Program-made: the position numbers and the translations under genes | DNA from: a virus | Strand: one strand, 5' to 3' | Length of the DNA stretch: 64,000 bases | Virus record (IMG/VR): IMGVR_UViG_3300030061_004132 | Span: 21,940-85,939 of that record | Notes under the pieces: model-generated | What the model saw: only the letters and a program-made list of their open reading frames with translations | Database searches by the model: none | What the model was told of the DNA's origin: nothing | In this document: positions 1 through 8,928 of the stretch, one piece after another | How the letters are laid out: each line of letters starts with the position of its first letter | Numbering within the stretch: position 1 is the stretch's first letter

Positions 1-785
1 ACGTTTGGAAAATTTATTGGTAAATTAGCGTCTGTATTTGCATAACCAACACTATAATCAAGGTCCATTCCGGTAATATATATTGGGTTACAACCCATAT
101 GTATTGCTAACATAATAGCAAACATACCCACTGTTTGACCTGGGCCTGCGTGTTTGTTGTGCCCTGATATCTCCTGTAGGTGTTCTTGAAGGGTTTTATT
201 TATAAAATGATCACAACAATCACCGTGTGACCTCCAAGCGGGAGCTATGTGGCCATGCACTTGGGCAACCACGGGGTGTACTCCGTGTGTATTTGGTCGG
301 CTCCACATTTGTGGATTGTTACCATAATCTCTATAGTCTAAATTTTTGTGGTTATCATAATGATGTTTAAAATTTTTAAGTATCTGTGAGCACTTGTGTT
401 TCTTAAAATGTTTTGTATCGTAAGGCAAATAATCACATTTTAAATGTTTTTCTATAAAATCAAATTTCGTCAAGTCCGCTGTTGCGTTGTACAGCAGGGG
501 AACATTGTATTTATTAAATACGTTCTTTGGATACCCACGAGAGTTCCATATATGATTTTCTGTAATTGAATTTTTAATTGTAAATTCGCCGTTAGAAACA
601 ACCCAGTAATCAGGTTTTTCAGTAAAAAAACTGTACCACTCGTTCACAGAAAATCTTAATAACTTTTCTTCTCTTTGTAGTTTTTCTATACGGTCCTTAG
701 AAAAATTTAAACTAGGGCCATGACAAGCCACGACACATGGTTTGTCCTTATGAGAATTACGAATTGTATCAAGTTCTATTTTCAT
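1..785 (-). CDS. MptE-like / sialyltransferase-like protein, partial (C-terminus off the left edge)
   Basis: The frame is open from an ATG at 783-785 to the left edge, about 260 residues, so the C-terminus is missing. The N-terminal stretch CVVACHGPSLN is a Rossmann-type nucleotide-binding start, and GPGQTVGMFAI followed by YITGMDLDYSVGYA is typical of DUF115/MptE-like and GT42-like (CMP-sialic acid) proteins that modify surface glycans. The ATG overlaps the stop of the next gene upstream (ATGA), so the two are translationally coupled. It is the last visible gene of a glycan cassette. Whether it is a glycosyltransferase or a pterin-type pyrophosphokinase-like enzyme cannot be told from the fragment. 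Confidence 0.7.
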   Translation of the reverse strand, partial: MKIELDTIRNSHKDKPCVVACHGPSLNFSKDRIEKLQREEKLLRFSVNEWYSFFTEKPDYWVVSNGEFTIKNSITENHIWNSRGYPKNVFNKYNVPLLYNATADLTKFDFIEKHLKCDYLPYDTKHFKKHKCSQILKNFKHHYDNHKNLDYRDYGNNPQMWSRPNTHGVHPVVAQVHGHIAPAWRSHGDCCDHFINKTLQEHLQEISGHNKHAGPGQTVGMFAIMLAIHMGCNPIYITGMDLDYSVGYANTDANLPINFPN

Positions 786-1285
786 ACTTTTAAAATTAAA
801 TCCACATACTTAGCTGAAATTTTTTCGCCGGGAACAGAGAAGCTTCGAACTAAACCAGAGTAGCCCACGTATCCTAATATGGCTTTAGCAGCGTCCTGGA
901 CAGATATGAGTTCCATAACTCCGCTAGGTTTGACCGAGCCTTCAGAGAGGCCTTTTATGACTGATTTGTGTGATATAAAAGTGGGAAGTCTTACGACTAT
1001 GGACTTTAAAGAATTGGCCAGTAAATATGACTCTGCTGTGTGCTTATAATATGTATAATATGTTTCTTTTGTGGAACTAGTTGAAACAAATATAATTTTT
1101 TTATTTTTATGTTTCTCAACAAACTTCACAAATCTATCGTACTCTTTTTTCTGTGAGCTTTCCGCTTTATTTGATACATTCCAAGTATGATAAATATAAA
1201 CTTCGTCATCACAGGCAATAGAGTCTAAAATTAAAGCCAGAGAATTCCCTAGCTGACCCCTGCCCCCTACAAGCGTGACACTCAC
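782..1285 (-). CDS. Short SDR-type NAD-dependent sugar epimerase/dehydratase-like protein
   Basis: A 167-residue protein starting MSVTLVGGRGQLG, a dinucleotide-binding glycine motif. It then has a strand ending STSST and YTYYK, the YxxxK pair of short-chain dehydrogenases. The usual extended-SDR enzymes exceed 300 residues, so the substrate-binding part is mostly missing and this may be a reduced or atypical SDR. It overlaps both neighbours by 4 bases within a run of glycosyltransferases, which suggests a role in making or altering a nucleotide sugar. Catalytic activity is uncertain. Confidence 0.6.
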   Translation of the reverse strand: MSVTLVGGRGQLGNSLALILDSIACDDEVYIYHTWNVSNKAESSQKKEYDRFVKFVEKHKNKKIIFVSTSSTKETYYTYYKHTAESYLLANSLKSIVVRLPTFISHKSVIKGLSEGSVKPSGVMELISVQDAAKAILGYVGYSGLVRSFSVPGEKISAKYVDLILKV

Positions 1286-2034
1286 AACTCTTCCAGCGGG
1301 CTACATCTTTTCATCCCCCTAATTCTTTGTTCCGTTGCGAGTTGTGTTGCGTGATCTACCTTATCAACATTTAATGGGTTGTCGCGATTATATACATAAA
1401 GAACTTTATTTATAAAATGACTTTTATGTCCCGCAAGTTCAAATAAGGGGTAAGTCCAAGCTAGGTCCCACGCGTACATAAAATGATGTTCTCTGTCGCC
1501 GGACTCTACAAAACACTCGTCACTAAGGCTATCCCAAAGTCCATATTTAAAAGTCTGTAAATGCGAAGTTGTCCATGGTGCTTCTCTAATACAGTTATTA
1601 TCGATTACATAATCTGGAACTTTTTTAGAAAATTTGCCAACGATACCAGACGGGTATTCTACATAACTGCCGTAAGTCATCCAACAAGAGTGTTTGATAT
1701 ATTCTTCATTCAATATTTTAAGTGAATCTTTTGTGGCAAGCCAATCATCACCATGTAGCACAACGACAACATCCTCTTTACTGGGTGCAGTTGTTGAGAG
1801 TGCGCTGCGTATGTTCTCAAATGGGTATTTTTTTTCAGTGTTTTCTATTAAAAGAAATCTATCGTCGCCGTCAATTGTTTTTTTTATAATCTCCACCGAT
1901 TCATCAGTAGATAAATCGTCAATAAGAATACACTGGAAATTTTTATAGCTCTGATGTTTAACACTCAATAACGTTTTTCTGATCCATTTATCGACATTAT
2001 AGAAAGGTATGACCACTTTAAAATGATTAGACAC
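1282..2034 (-). CDS. Family 2 (GT-A) glycosyltransferase
   Basis: A 250-residue protein with the classic GT2 opening VVIPFYNVDKWIRKTLLSV, then LIDDLSTDES and VVVLHGDDWL. The last carries the DxD-like metal and nucleotide-sugar site at about residue 95. It would transfer a sugar from a nucleotide-sugar donor in the cytoplasm. The length fits a single GT-A domain with no membrane segment. It overlaps the downstream SDR gene and the upstream GT-B gene, so it belongs to one operon. The acceptor (DNA, capsid protein or host envelope) cannot be inferred. Confidence 0.85.
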   Translation of the reverse strand: MSNHFKVVIPFYNVDKWIRKTLLSVKHQSYKNFQCILIDDLSTDESVEIIKKTIDGDDRFLLIENTEKKYPFENIRSALSTTAPSKEDVVVVLHGDDWLATKDSLKILNEEYIKHSCWMTYGSYVEYPSGIVGKFSKKVPDYVIDNNCIREAPWTTSHLQTFKYGLWDSLSDECFVESGDREHHFMYAWDLAWTYPLFELAGHKSHFINKVLYVYNRDNPLNVDKVDHATQLATEQRIRGMKRCSPLEEL

Positions 2035-2860
2035 CTAGTGCCTCCAACACCATAATTGGTATTTCGTCTCTTTTGTTTTCCATCAAATCTATCAAAGCCT
2101 CGCCCTTGTTGACAAACCAAGATTCGCCTGCGGCTCCTACTAAACTATTTGTTACTACTTTCATATTCATCATCCTTGCCTCCACAACTATCCTTGAGAG
2201 AGTCTCGGGCGTTTTAGGAAAGAAAACTAGTGTTTCATTAGCACCAAGCTTTTCTAAAAATTGGTCATGTTCACAGGGCATTATTAATTCGTATTCTATT
2301 TTTTTTTCCGTACAATACTGCTTAGAGTGTTCTGTACCTTTGTGCAATATATTAGAATACATAATGGAACTGCGACCAGATTTAGTGTTTTTAGACAAAA
2401 GACGTAATGTATCTAAAGTTTCTTTCGCCCACAAGTTGCCGCCAACACTAATAATATTGTTCATTTTTAAATTTTTCTTAACTATATTGGCATGAAAATC
2501 CGATTGGCAAAAAACAGCTTTTGCTGTTTTATAAAACTCATAATTAATAATCGCTTTGTTCGGAGCCTTAAAATCTTTATAAGCAGCAGGGTTTCTATTG
2601 CGTAAATATTTGTGATCATGTTCATAAATAATATATTTTTTTCTTTGAATCGCACTTTTGTTTTGTTCAGATAAATTTATAAAGTTAGAAACTATAATAG
2701 CATCACTGCTTAAAATATTGTATTCGCTAACCAAGTGGCTGTTCACACATAAAACTTCATGTCCTTTACTACGCAGTAAATCAATTAGAACTGAGTTGTT
2801 CAGTTCTCCGCCACCGTTAACTTGGTCTGCAAAGAAATCTGCTATGAAATGAATTTTCAC
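2027..2860 (-). CDS. GT-B (GT4-like) glycosyltransferase
   Basis: A 277-residue protein whose N-terminus MKIHFIADFFADQVNGGGE looks like the first Rossmann domain of GT4 enzymes. The second half has FPKTPETLSRIVVEARMM, resembling the donor-binding ExxxxE segment. It is shorter than usual GT4 proteins (about 370), so the acceptor domain is reduced. It overlaps flanking glycosyltransferases by 4-8 bases. The role in glycan assembly is inferred from fold and context. Confidence 0.7.
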   Translation of the reverse strand: MKIHFIADFFADQVNGGGELNNSVLIDLLRSKGHEVLCVNSHLVSEYNILSSDAIIVSNFINLSEQNKSAIQRKKYIIYEHDHKYLRNRNPAAYKDFKAPNKAIINYEFYKTAKAVFCQSDFHANIVKKNLKMNNIISVGGNLWAKETLDTLRLLSKNTKSGRSSIMYSNILHKGTEHSKQYCTEKKIEYELIMPCEHDQFLEKLGANETLVFFPKTPETLSRIVVEARMMNMKVVTNSLVGAAGESWFVNKGEALIDLMENKRDEIPIMVLEALGV

Positions 2861-4122
2861 TCAAATACCTGCTCAGAGTTTTCTAGCTCGGAGAGCCAAC
2901 TTTCCATTTCAATAAAATCAGGGCCACACATTGAGTTTGCAAATAATTCATATTGCTTCTCCGGAGCGAATTCGACACAAACGTGTTTATAGAGTTTTTT
3001 AGCCATAGACTTATATTTTTTATAGTTATTTCTAACCTCACGCAGTCTCATTTTATAACTACCCCCGTCAGGATAGCACCACTGAGATCCTTCGACCAGA
3101 ACATTCTCCCAAATCACCTCTTTTTGGATTGGGGCTATATTATATTTAACCTTAGAAAACATGGCCTTTTTCTTCCTGCCCTTGTCTGGGGCGTATAGGA
3201 AATCCACTTGCCCACCCCAGTCTGTTGTTATAATCGGAAGTTCGTTGTAGGCAGCCTCAAAAATTGGAAGCCCAAAACCTTCGCCGTGTGTTAAAGAGAT
3301 TAGTGCCTTTATTTTGGGGTGTCTATAAAGGCCAGTCATTTCTTCGTTGGTCATATCACCATGTAATAAATAAATCTTGCACTTTCTATCCCCATCTTTA
3401 TACTCGTTTAGAATATTTGCAAGCCTACCTGTTGTGTAATTTTTATCCATGAGACAATTTTTCATAGAAAAAGTCTTTATTACAAGACCAACTTCTTGAT
3501 CATAGTTTTCCTCAATGAACCACCTAATGGTATTCTCTAGATTTTTTCTCGGACCCCATTGAGCAACTACAAGATAATTAAAGTCGTACTCAAAATCAAT
3601 ATCAAGATCGGCGGGCTCATATGTCCGCGTTGGGTAGTTTACAACATCTATCGGTGTTTCCAACTTAAGTTCCACAGGCATGTTTGTGTTAGGGTTTGTA
3701 CCTGTGTATGACGAATTTTCAAATCCCCACTTTGTATGGTTTGATATTGCTATAATTCGGTCCATCATATTGCACTTTTCTAGCCATAAAGGCGAAACCC
3801 TTGTAGTTTCCACTCCTGCTGTATAGCCAATATTTATCGGAGCCATTTGTTCCCATTCTTGTGGAATAGTTATCTGTAAGGAAATATCAAATTGACCGCC
3901 TTGTGATGCATAGATCCCTGTCGCCTTAATCCTCTCGTCTATCCACCTTCTTTCCTCAGTGTCATCACTAATCCAATTGCTACGACCCCACCCAACAGGG
4001 ATTATATACACATCAAACCTGGAGTCTTCGAAGTGACGAAGAGAACGTAGAGCAAATCTAGCTTGGACTCCATAACCGGTTTGTGAAAGGACCGGACCCC
4101 TGACTAATACCTTTTTTTTCAT
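2857..4122 (-). CDS. GT-B glycosyltransferase
   Basis: I start the protein at the ATG at 4120-4122 (MKKKVLVRGPVL), which overlaps the upstream stop as ATGA and has GGAG six bases before it. A longer form starting at 4143 lacks this context. About 421 residues: an N-terminal domain with TGYGVQARFAL, and a C-terminal donor domain with VAQWGPRKNLENT and HGEGFGLPIFEAAYNELP, where the E-x7-E donor site is visible. Retaining GT4-type fold. The sugar and acceptor are unknown. Confidence 0.85.
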   Translation of the reverse strand: MKKKVLVRGPVLSQTGYGVQARFALRSLRHFEDSRFDVYIIPVGWGRSNWISDDTEERRWIDERIKATGIYASQGGQFDISLQITIPQEWEQMAPINIGYTAGVETTRVSPLWLEKCNMMDRIIAISNHTKWGFENSSYTGTNPNTNMPVELKLETPIDVVNYPTRTYEPADLDIDFEYDFNYLVVAQWGPRKNLENTIRWFIEENYDQEVGLVIKTFSMKNCLMDKNYTTGRLANILNEYKDGDRKCKIYLLHGDMTNEEMTGLYRHPKIKALISLTHGEGFGLPIFEAAYNELPIITTDWGGQVDFLYAPDKGRKKKAMFSKVKYNIAPIQKEVIWENVLVEGSQWCYPDGGSYKMRLREVRNNYKKYKSMAKKLYKHVCVEFAPEKQYELFANSMCGPDFIEMESWLSELENSEQVFE

Positions 4123-5366
4123 TTCATCTCCAAACAGTCCCAAGCACTGTAATGTTTTCGGTTTGCCCAGGAACCATATTTTTCATGTACATTCAACATT
4201 AGATCCGTCCACCTCTTTTCGAAATCATCAAAACTATAATTTGCTTTTATGTGTTCTTTGCCCAGTTTAGAAAGCTTATTTCTCTCTTTCTTGCTCATTT
4301 TGTACATTTTATGAAGAGCGTCCAAGAAATCTTTTTTACCAACTCGATCCTCGTTTATATACGGAACCTGTTGTGAGCCTATAACCACCTTCGAAGCTGG
4401 CTCTATCCCAATTCCAAACCACTTTTCGCCGTCAGTGACCTGCTCTTGTAAGCCACCAGTCATATTAACAATGATTGGGGTACCACAACTAAGAGACTCT
4501 AGTGTGGCCAAACCAAAGCCCTCAGCGTCAGAAATATTAATAGTACATTCAGCCGCATTATAAAGTCTACCCAAGTGTTCGGGCGCTAATTTTTGCGACG
4601 AGATCAATATGCTTTTCGAATTTAACACATTAATTAATTGTGGTAAATCTTGCCCATGCTGGTCTCTAGGGTCTGTGTGCATAATGAGTTTTACTTTGTC
4701 TTCACCAACCTCTTTGGCAAATTCATCAAACCACCAAAGTACCGTTCCAGATAATTTTCTTCTTGCGTTGCGGTTGTTCCAGAAAAATATAAATTCATCC
4801 CCCATATTATGTTCTTTTTTAAATTCATCAATCTCTTTTTTAGGGATTTGATGAAAGAAATCTTCATTAACGGCATGAGGGATGTGATGAAGATCTACCT
4901 CCGGGGCCACTTCTTTGACAATATTATTTGTGACCTTTGATATGGATACAATCACATCGTTGGATAGATAAAATTGCCTGTTAAAGTGCGGTGCTGGGTA
5001 ATTATCCCATACATGGTAGTATACCATTGGGACATTTTTTCTAATCTCATTATCCATTTCCCATAACCAAGGGAAAAATCTAGGATCCGTCATAAACCAT
5101 AAAATGTCTGGTTTTTCGTTCCAGATAACAGAGCGAACGATTTCTTGATTTCCATAACCATCAACTGGGAAGATAACAAAATCTTGCCCATACGGGTCAA
5201 CATGAACAGGTTGATAATTATCGTGTTTAACCGCGCCTCCTAAACACCGAAAGGAAAATTTTCCTGTTTTTAGTAGCGCCTCTATCATATATTTAGTTTG
5301 TGTCCCCACACCGGAAGGCGATAGGGGGTGGTCCGCAATGACTAAGACCTTTATTTTTTTATCCAT
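4119..5366 (-). CDS. GT4-type glycosyltransferase
   Basis: A 415-residue GT-B enzyme starting MDKKIKVLVIADHPLSPSGV, which gives the N-terminal Rossmann glycine loop. The C-terminal domain has FWNNRNARRKLSGT and the donor site DAEGFGLATLESLSCGTP. It is the first glycosyltransferase of the five-gene run and is coupled to the next by ATGA. Together the run could glycosylate phage DNA, virion proteins or host surface. The sequence does not decide between these. Confidence 0.88.
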   Translation of the reverse strand: MDKKIKVLVIADHPLSPSGVGTQTKYMIEALLKTGKFSFRCLGGAVKHDNYQPVHVDPYGQDFVIFPVDGYGNQEIVRSVIWNEKPDILWFMTDPRFFPWLWEMDNEIRKNVPMVYYHVWDNYPAPHFNRQFYLSNDVIVSISKVTNNIVKEVAPEVDLHHIPHAVNEDFFHQIPKKEIDEFKKEHNMGDEFIFFWNNRNARRKLSGTVLWWFDEFAKEVGEDKVKLIMHTDPRDQHGQDLPQLINVLNSKSILISSQKLAPEHLGRLYNAAECTINISDAEGFGLATLESLSCGTPIIVNMTGGLQEQVTDGEKWFGIGIEPASKVVIGSQQVPYINEDRVGKKDFLDALHKMYKMSKKERNKLSKLGKEHIKANYSFDDFEKRWTDLMLNVHEKYGSWANRKHYSAWDCLEMK

Positions 5367-5373
5367 TGTTTCC

Positions 5374-6156
5374 TCATGTACAATGCTCTGTATTTTTGAA
5401 CGGACAATACAGGCAAGACAGTCTATTTTTTATAGACACTCCATTTTGTATATTATACAACGCTTGATCTAAAAAGTCAAGTGAATTTTTTGTTTTTCTT
5501 TCTCCGCTAGTTACCCTGAACAACTCGATCCTATCTTTTTTAGCTGTTCTCTTTATCAAACCAAAGTGTGTTGATACACACCTAGTGTCTATACCGAGGT
5601 GTTTGGCATAAAAATATTTATAATATACCAACTGCCTAGTGAGGAGCGTATTATTTTTCTTACGAGCATTCCACCCCCAAGTGCAAGTTTTCCAATCTAT
5701 GACGTGGTAATGGCCTTTTCCATCTTTAAGGATAAGATCAATATATCCTTTAAAGTTGTAGTCCTCAATTTCTGTTTCTAGGATTGGGTGCATTAATGCA
5801 AATTCCGTGTCAACCAACGACCAACCATCTTTGTCTTTGAAATAAGCATCTAGCGCAGGAATCACCGATTCAAAAACTCCATTTACTTGTTGCCTCATTT
5901 CTTCCGCTAAGGAACTATCCAAATCAATCGAGTTATCTTTTAATTCTTCATTAAATCTTAAGTGAAAATACGCATACGGATCCGCTGTGACCTGCTCGTT
6001 ATTCTGTAGAATATTCTCTGCCGTATCGTGAACAGCAGTGCCAAATGCAGAATACTCATTACCAGTTCTGGAGTCTAGCTTATCAAGGTAAATAAGCTTA
6101 TGCCTCCACGGGCATTCGGCCCAGTTTTTTAATTCTGAAAAAGAAATATGTGGCAA
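5374..6156 (-). CDS. RecB/Cas4-like PD-(D/E)XK nuclease with Fe-S cysteines
   Basis: A 260-residue protein of the PDDEXK_1 type. The N-terminal SELKNWAECP supplies C15. H43 (GTAVHDTAE), the aspartate in GYIDLIL and the VIDWKT motif form the metal site. The end has C248, C251 and C259. One N-terminal plus three C-terminal cysteines is the 4Fe-4S arrangement of AddB, Cas4 and related exonucleases. There is no helicase domain and no cas gene nearby, so I read it as a phage recombination or DNA-processing nuclease. Confidence 0.85.
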   Translation of the reverse strand: MPHISFSELKNWAECPWRHKLIYLDKLDSRTGNEYSAFGTAVHDTAENILQNNEQVTADPYAYFHLRFNEELKDNSIDLDSSLAEEMRQQVNGVFESVIPALDAYFKDKDGWSLVDTEFALMHPILETEIEDYNFKGYIDLILKDGKGHYHVIDWKTCTWGWNARKKNNTLLTRQLVYYKYFYAKHLGIDTRCVSTHFGLIKRTAKKDRIELFRVTSGERKTKNSLDFLDQALYNIQNGVSIKNRLSCLYCPFKNTEHCT

Positions 6157-6167
6157 AAACCCCCCAA

Positions 6168-6464
6168 TTATTTTTTGTTGGTTTTGGCACTTTTCCGTGG
6201 TGCCTTCTGTGGTGTAACTCGTTTTTGCTGCGTTGGCAAATTAAAAATCCACCGACCGCGTATTCTGTTTGCCTTTCTGTCAGAAACAATATCAGGACGC
6301 TCTACACACTCACCTACTTTAACATCTCTCTTCTTTAATTCATTCAAAATATCACTAGTATCACAAATGGTTACCTTTTCGCCCTTGTGACGGACAGCCA
6401 GTTCTACGTCTAAAATTATTTTTTCTTCATCGTGCTCTATATCAAATCTTTTATAATTAATCAT
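6168..6464 (-). CDS. Small protein of unknown function
   Basis: A 98-residue protein, beta-rich at first (IILDVELAVRHKGEKVTICD) and ending in a lysine-rich tail (RVTPQKAPRKSAKTNKK). Its ATG overlaps the end of the upstream metalloprotease gene by 8 bases. I do not recognise a family. The basic tail could bind nucleic acid. Confidence 0.65.
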   Translation of the reverse strand: MINYKRFDIEHDEEKIILDVELAVRHKGEKVTICDTSDILNELKKRDVKVGECVERPDIVSDRKANRIRGRWIFNLPTQQKRVTPQKAPRKSAKTNKK

Positions 6465-7143
6465 TTTGCGCTATTTCCTCTATTTTAGTGAATACAATAG
6501 GGCAGAATTTTTTAAGTATCGCTTTCTGTTCTAAGAAATAGTTCTCAAAACCTTCTGCCCAATATTCTCTAATTGATGTAATCCCATAGGGTGTCATAAA
6601 TAAACCCATGGACAAATTAACTAGTCTCGGGTATCCAATATCTTCGTATAAGAAATTATCAAATTCCTTAGAGTACTCTGGATTTGCAAATAAATGCCTG
6701 TCACATTGAATCCCATGACTAGTGAGTATATTGTATAAGGCTTCGCGCTTGGACAAGAATTCCCTTTCTAAGTTGCCGTCAGCATATATTTCATAGCCAT
6801 ACTTTCCCTCCAACGTATGAGCTATTTCATGAATTATATCGTCCACTGCGTCTTCGACATCGTCTTGATCACTCGTAATGTATATTACACCGTCTTTGGT
6901 CAGAGCATTTATTTGTCTTTCTTCAAATTCCGGTATATGTCCGATTGAGACATAGTCAAACTCAGACATTAAATAATAGGGGATTAGGGAACTAACAGTG
7001 TCCAATATGGTGTAAATATCAACATTTTGAGCTTTCTCATCTGCAACATAAACCTCTATTCCGGAGACTTTTATAAAACTCCCCTTAGAAATATTTTTTG
7101 AACCAAGAGATTCATTTAAATAATTTATAAGTTGGTCACTCAT
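6457..7143 (-). CDS. Putative zinc metalloprotease
   Basis: A 228-residue protein with H105-E-I-A-H109 in DIIHEIAHTLEGKYG, a zincin zinc site, and a later REYWAEGFENYF where a glutamate could be the third ligand. There is no signal peptide, so it should act in the cytoplasm or virion. The first residues, MSDQLINYLNESLG, contain YLNE, faintly like the leader family described elsewhere in this window, but lack its tryptophan. It overlaps both neighbours. The substrate is unknown. Confidence 0.7.
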   Translation of the reverse strand: MSDQLINYLNESLGSKNISKGSFIKVSGIEVYVADEKAQNVDIYTILDTVSSLIPYYLMSEFDYVSIGHIPEFEERQINALTKDGVIYITSDQDDVEDAVDDIIHEIAHTLEGKYGYEIYADGNLEREFLSKREALYNILTSHGIQCDRHLFANPEYSKEFDNFLYEDIGYPRLVNLSMGLFMTPYGITSIREYWAEGFENYFLEQKAILKKFCPIVFTKIEEIAQND

Positions 7144-7408
7144 CTTCCTGATTCTTCATTTTCTGGAAGGCCTTTTCGCCTTCCTCTACATCTACAAGAG
7201 CCTGATGATATCCTCGAACCCAATTTTCCTCGGCCACTGCCATAACGAGTTCCGGGAAGTCTTTAGCGACCGCCTCAATTACCATTTCAACGGTAACATT
7301 ATTATCTTTTGGCTCAAGCATATCCCCAGCATGATTTATAAGAAAGTTTTTTAAATCATTATCTTTCTCTACACTCTGCTCCAATACAGGGCTTTTTCCT
7401 AAATCCAT
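7136..7408 (-). CDS. Small acidic protein of unknown function
   Basis: A 90-residue helical acidic protein (VEMVIEAVAKDFPELVMAVA, then GYHQALVDVEEGEKAF). It overlaps the zincin gene by 8 bases and lies 8 bases after phoH on the transcript. No family recognised. Confidence 0.6.
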   Translation of the reverse strand: MDLGKSPVLEQSVEKDNDLKNFLINHAGDMLEPKDNNVTVEMVIEAVAKDFPELVMAVAEENWVRGYHQALVDVEEGEKAFQKMKNQEDE

Positions 7409-7416
7409 ATTTCACC

Positions 7417-8772
7417 TCATAAAATTTTAGCTGCGAGACTCGCAACTTGTGATCTTTCACCCTTCTTAAGGGTGACATGGCCTGAAAGGCCATGGTTTTT
7501 CATTTTCTCAACAGCGTGTGTTAAGCCAGAAGACATCTCATTAACATAAATATTATCTATCTGCTCAATATCTCCGGTGAGCACAATTTTTGTCCCTTCA
7601 CCAACACGAGTAAGAATTGTTTTTACTTCGTGGGGAGTAAGATTTTGAGCCTCATCTACAACAATATATGCATTTGCTATTGATCTTCCTCTTATATACG
7701 TCAATGCTTCAATCTCAATTAACCCGCGTTCCATATAATCATCTAGTGTAACTTGATCATCGCCGGTTAGAAATTTTAGGTTATCTTGCACCGGAGCTAG
7801 CCAAGGTGCCATTTTCTCTTGCATGGTGCCCGGCAAGAATCCTATATCCCTGCCCATTGGCATCACGGGTCTAGACACAACAAGACGTTTATAAGGGCTG
7901 CCAAACCCTTTATTGTTTTTAATTTTTTCCTTAATATTCCTGTTTAGTAACACCTGCTCCAGGCCAGCAGCTATAGCAATTAAAGTTTTGCCCGAGCCTG
8001 CTTTTCCAATAAGAGACACAACCTGAACATCCGGGTCCATAAGGAGATCCAACGCAAACATCTGCTCCTTATTCCTTGCCTTAACACCCCATACACCATC
8101 TTTTTGTTCGTTTACTTTGGTTAAGCTAGAATTATAACCTTCAAATCTTGACAGTGCTGTTTTCTTATCGTTGGAACTGGACACGAGCATAACAAATTGG
8201 TTCGGGCAGAGGCCTGGGTGGTCCTCCTTATCTAGGGTGACTGGCCCGTCATTATAAAATAGGTCTATCGTCTGATCATCGACCAGACAGGTAGCCAACC
8301 CAGAATATAAATCAGATTCCTTTTTAATCGCCTGGTTCTCGGTGTAGTCTTCACTTGAAACACCTATAGAATCACATATGACCCTCATATTAATATCGCG
8401 GCTGACTAAGATCGTTTTCCTATTACTGGAGGCTAGCTCCTCGCTCAGGGCTGTAGATATTATCATATGATCCGCTACACTCGGGTCTAGATCCCCAGGT
8501 AATTTGTTCGCAGAGTGCTTTGCTATACTTAAAACACCCTTACCTTTGGCAATACGAACACCATTTTGTAAAGCCCCTTTTGAACGAAGATCATCTAGCT
8601 CCCGAATAATTTTTCTGGCATTTGCGCCGGCGCTATCCTGTCTCTTCTTATGTTTGTCTATTTCTTCTAGAACTTTAAGTGGCAATATTATATCATTGTT
8701 GCCGTAATTAAAGATGCAATTTGCATCCGTTAAACATACGCTTGTGTCTAGAATGTAGTTTTTCTTGGCCAT
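7417..8772 (-). CDS. PIN-PhoH fusion protein (YlaK-type ATPase/RNase)
   Basis: A 451-residue protein with an N-terminal PIN nuclease domain (acidic residues D9, E38, D101, D126) and a C-terminal PhoH P-loop domain with GKAGSGKT at 256-263 and DEAQ at 373-376. PIN-PhoH proteins are ATP-dependent RNases/helicases widespread in phages. The ATG lies about 20 bases after the U-tract of an attenuator-like terminator, which itself follows a strong promoter with an operator-like inverted repeat. Expression may therefore be regulated by read-through. Confidence 0.92.
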   Translation of the reverse strand: MAKKNYILDTSVCLTDANCIFNYGNNDIILPLKVLEEIDKHKKRQDSAGANARKIIRELDDLRSKGALQNGVRIAKGKGVLSIAKHSANKLPGDLDPSVADHMIISTALSEELASSNRKTILVSRDINMRVICDSIGVSSEDYTENQAIKKESDLYSGLATCLVDDQTIDLFYNDGPVTLDKEDHPGLCPNQFVMLVSSSNDKKTALSRFEGYNSSLTKVNEQKDGVWGVKARNKEQMFALDLLMDPDVQVVSLIGKAGSGKTLIAIAAGLEQVLLNRNIKEKIKNNKGFGSPYKRLVVSRPVMPMGRDIGFLPGTMQEKMAPWLAPVQDNLKFLTGDDQVTLDDYMERGLIEIEALTYIRGRSIANAYIVVDEAQNLTPHEVKTILTRVGEGTKIVLTGDIEQIDNIYVNEMSSGLTHAVEKMKNHGLSGHVTLKKGERSQVASLAAKIL

Positions 8773-8787
8773 TAAAACTTATTCCTT

Positions 8788-8827
8788 AAAAAAAGTGAGG
8801 CACCTGTGTTTAAAGACCTTGTGCCTC
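8788..8827 (-). terminator. Rho-independent terminator / attenuator upstream of phoH
   Basis: On the minus strand GAGGCAC (8821-8827) pairs with GTGCCTC (8797-8803) around a 17-base loop and is followed by ACTTTTTTT. It sits between a promoter at 8881-8909 and the phoH ATG, so it either ends a short RNA of about 85 bases or attenuates phoH. Confidence 0.8.
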
Positions 8828-8871
8828 CCTGCGGTCGGGGGGGTTCTTTATAAAAAGTTATTTCTTTGCCA

Positions 8872-8915
8872 AGAGTCTTATATATACCACGCTTGTGTAT
8901 ATTTGTCAAGACTCT
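8872..8915. repeat. Operator-like inverted repeat around a promoter
   Basis: Perfect 8-base arms, agagtctt at 8872-8879 and aagactct at 8908-8915, with a second weaker symmetric block (atatac/gtatat) inside. The pair frames the -10 and overlaps the -35, the usual position for a repressor site. Confidence 0.55.
8881..8909 (-). promoter_or_regulatory. Strong sigma70-type promoter upstream of phoH
   Basis: TTGACA at 8904-8909, 17-base spacer, TATATA at 8881-8886, reading leftward. The predicted start near 8874 gives a leader that runs directly into the terminator at 8788-8827. Confidence 0.8.
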
Positions 8916-8928
8916 ACCGACAAAAATA

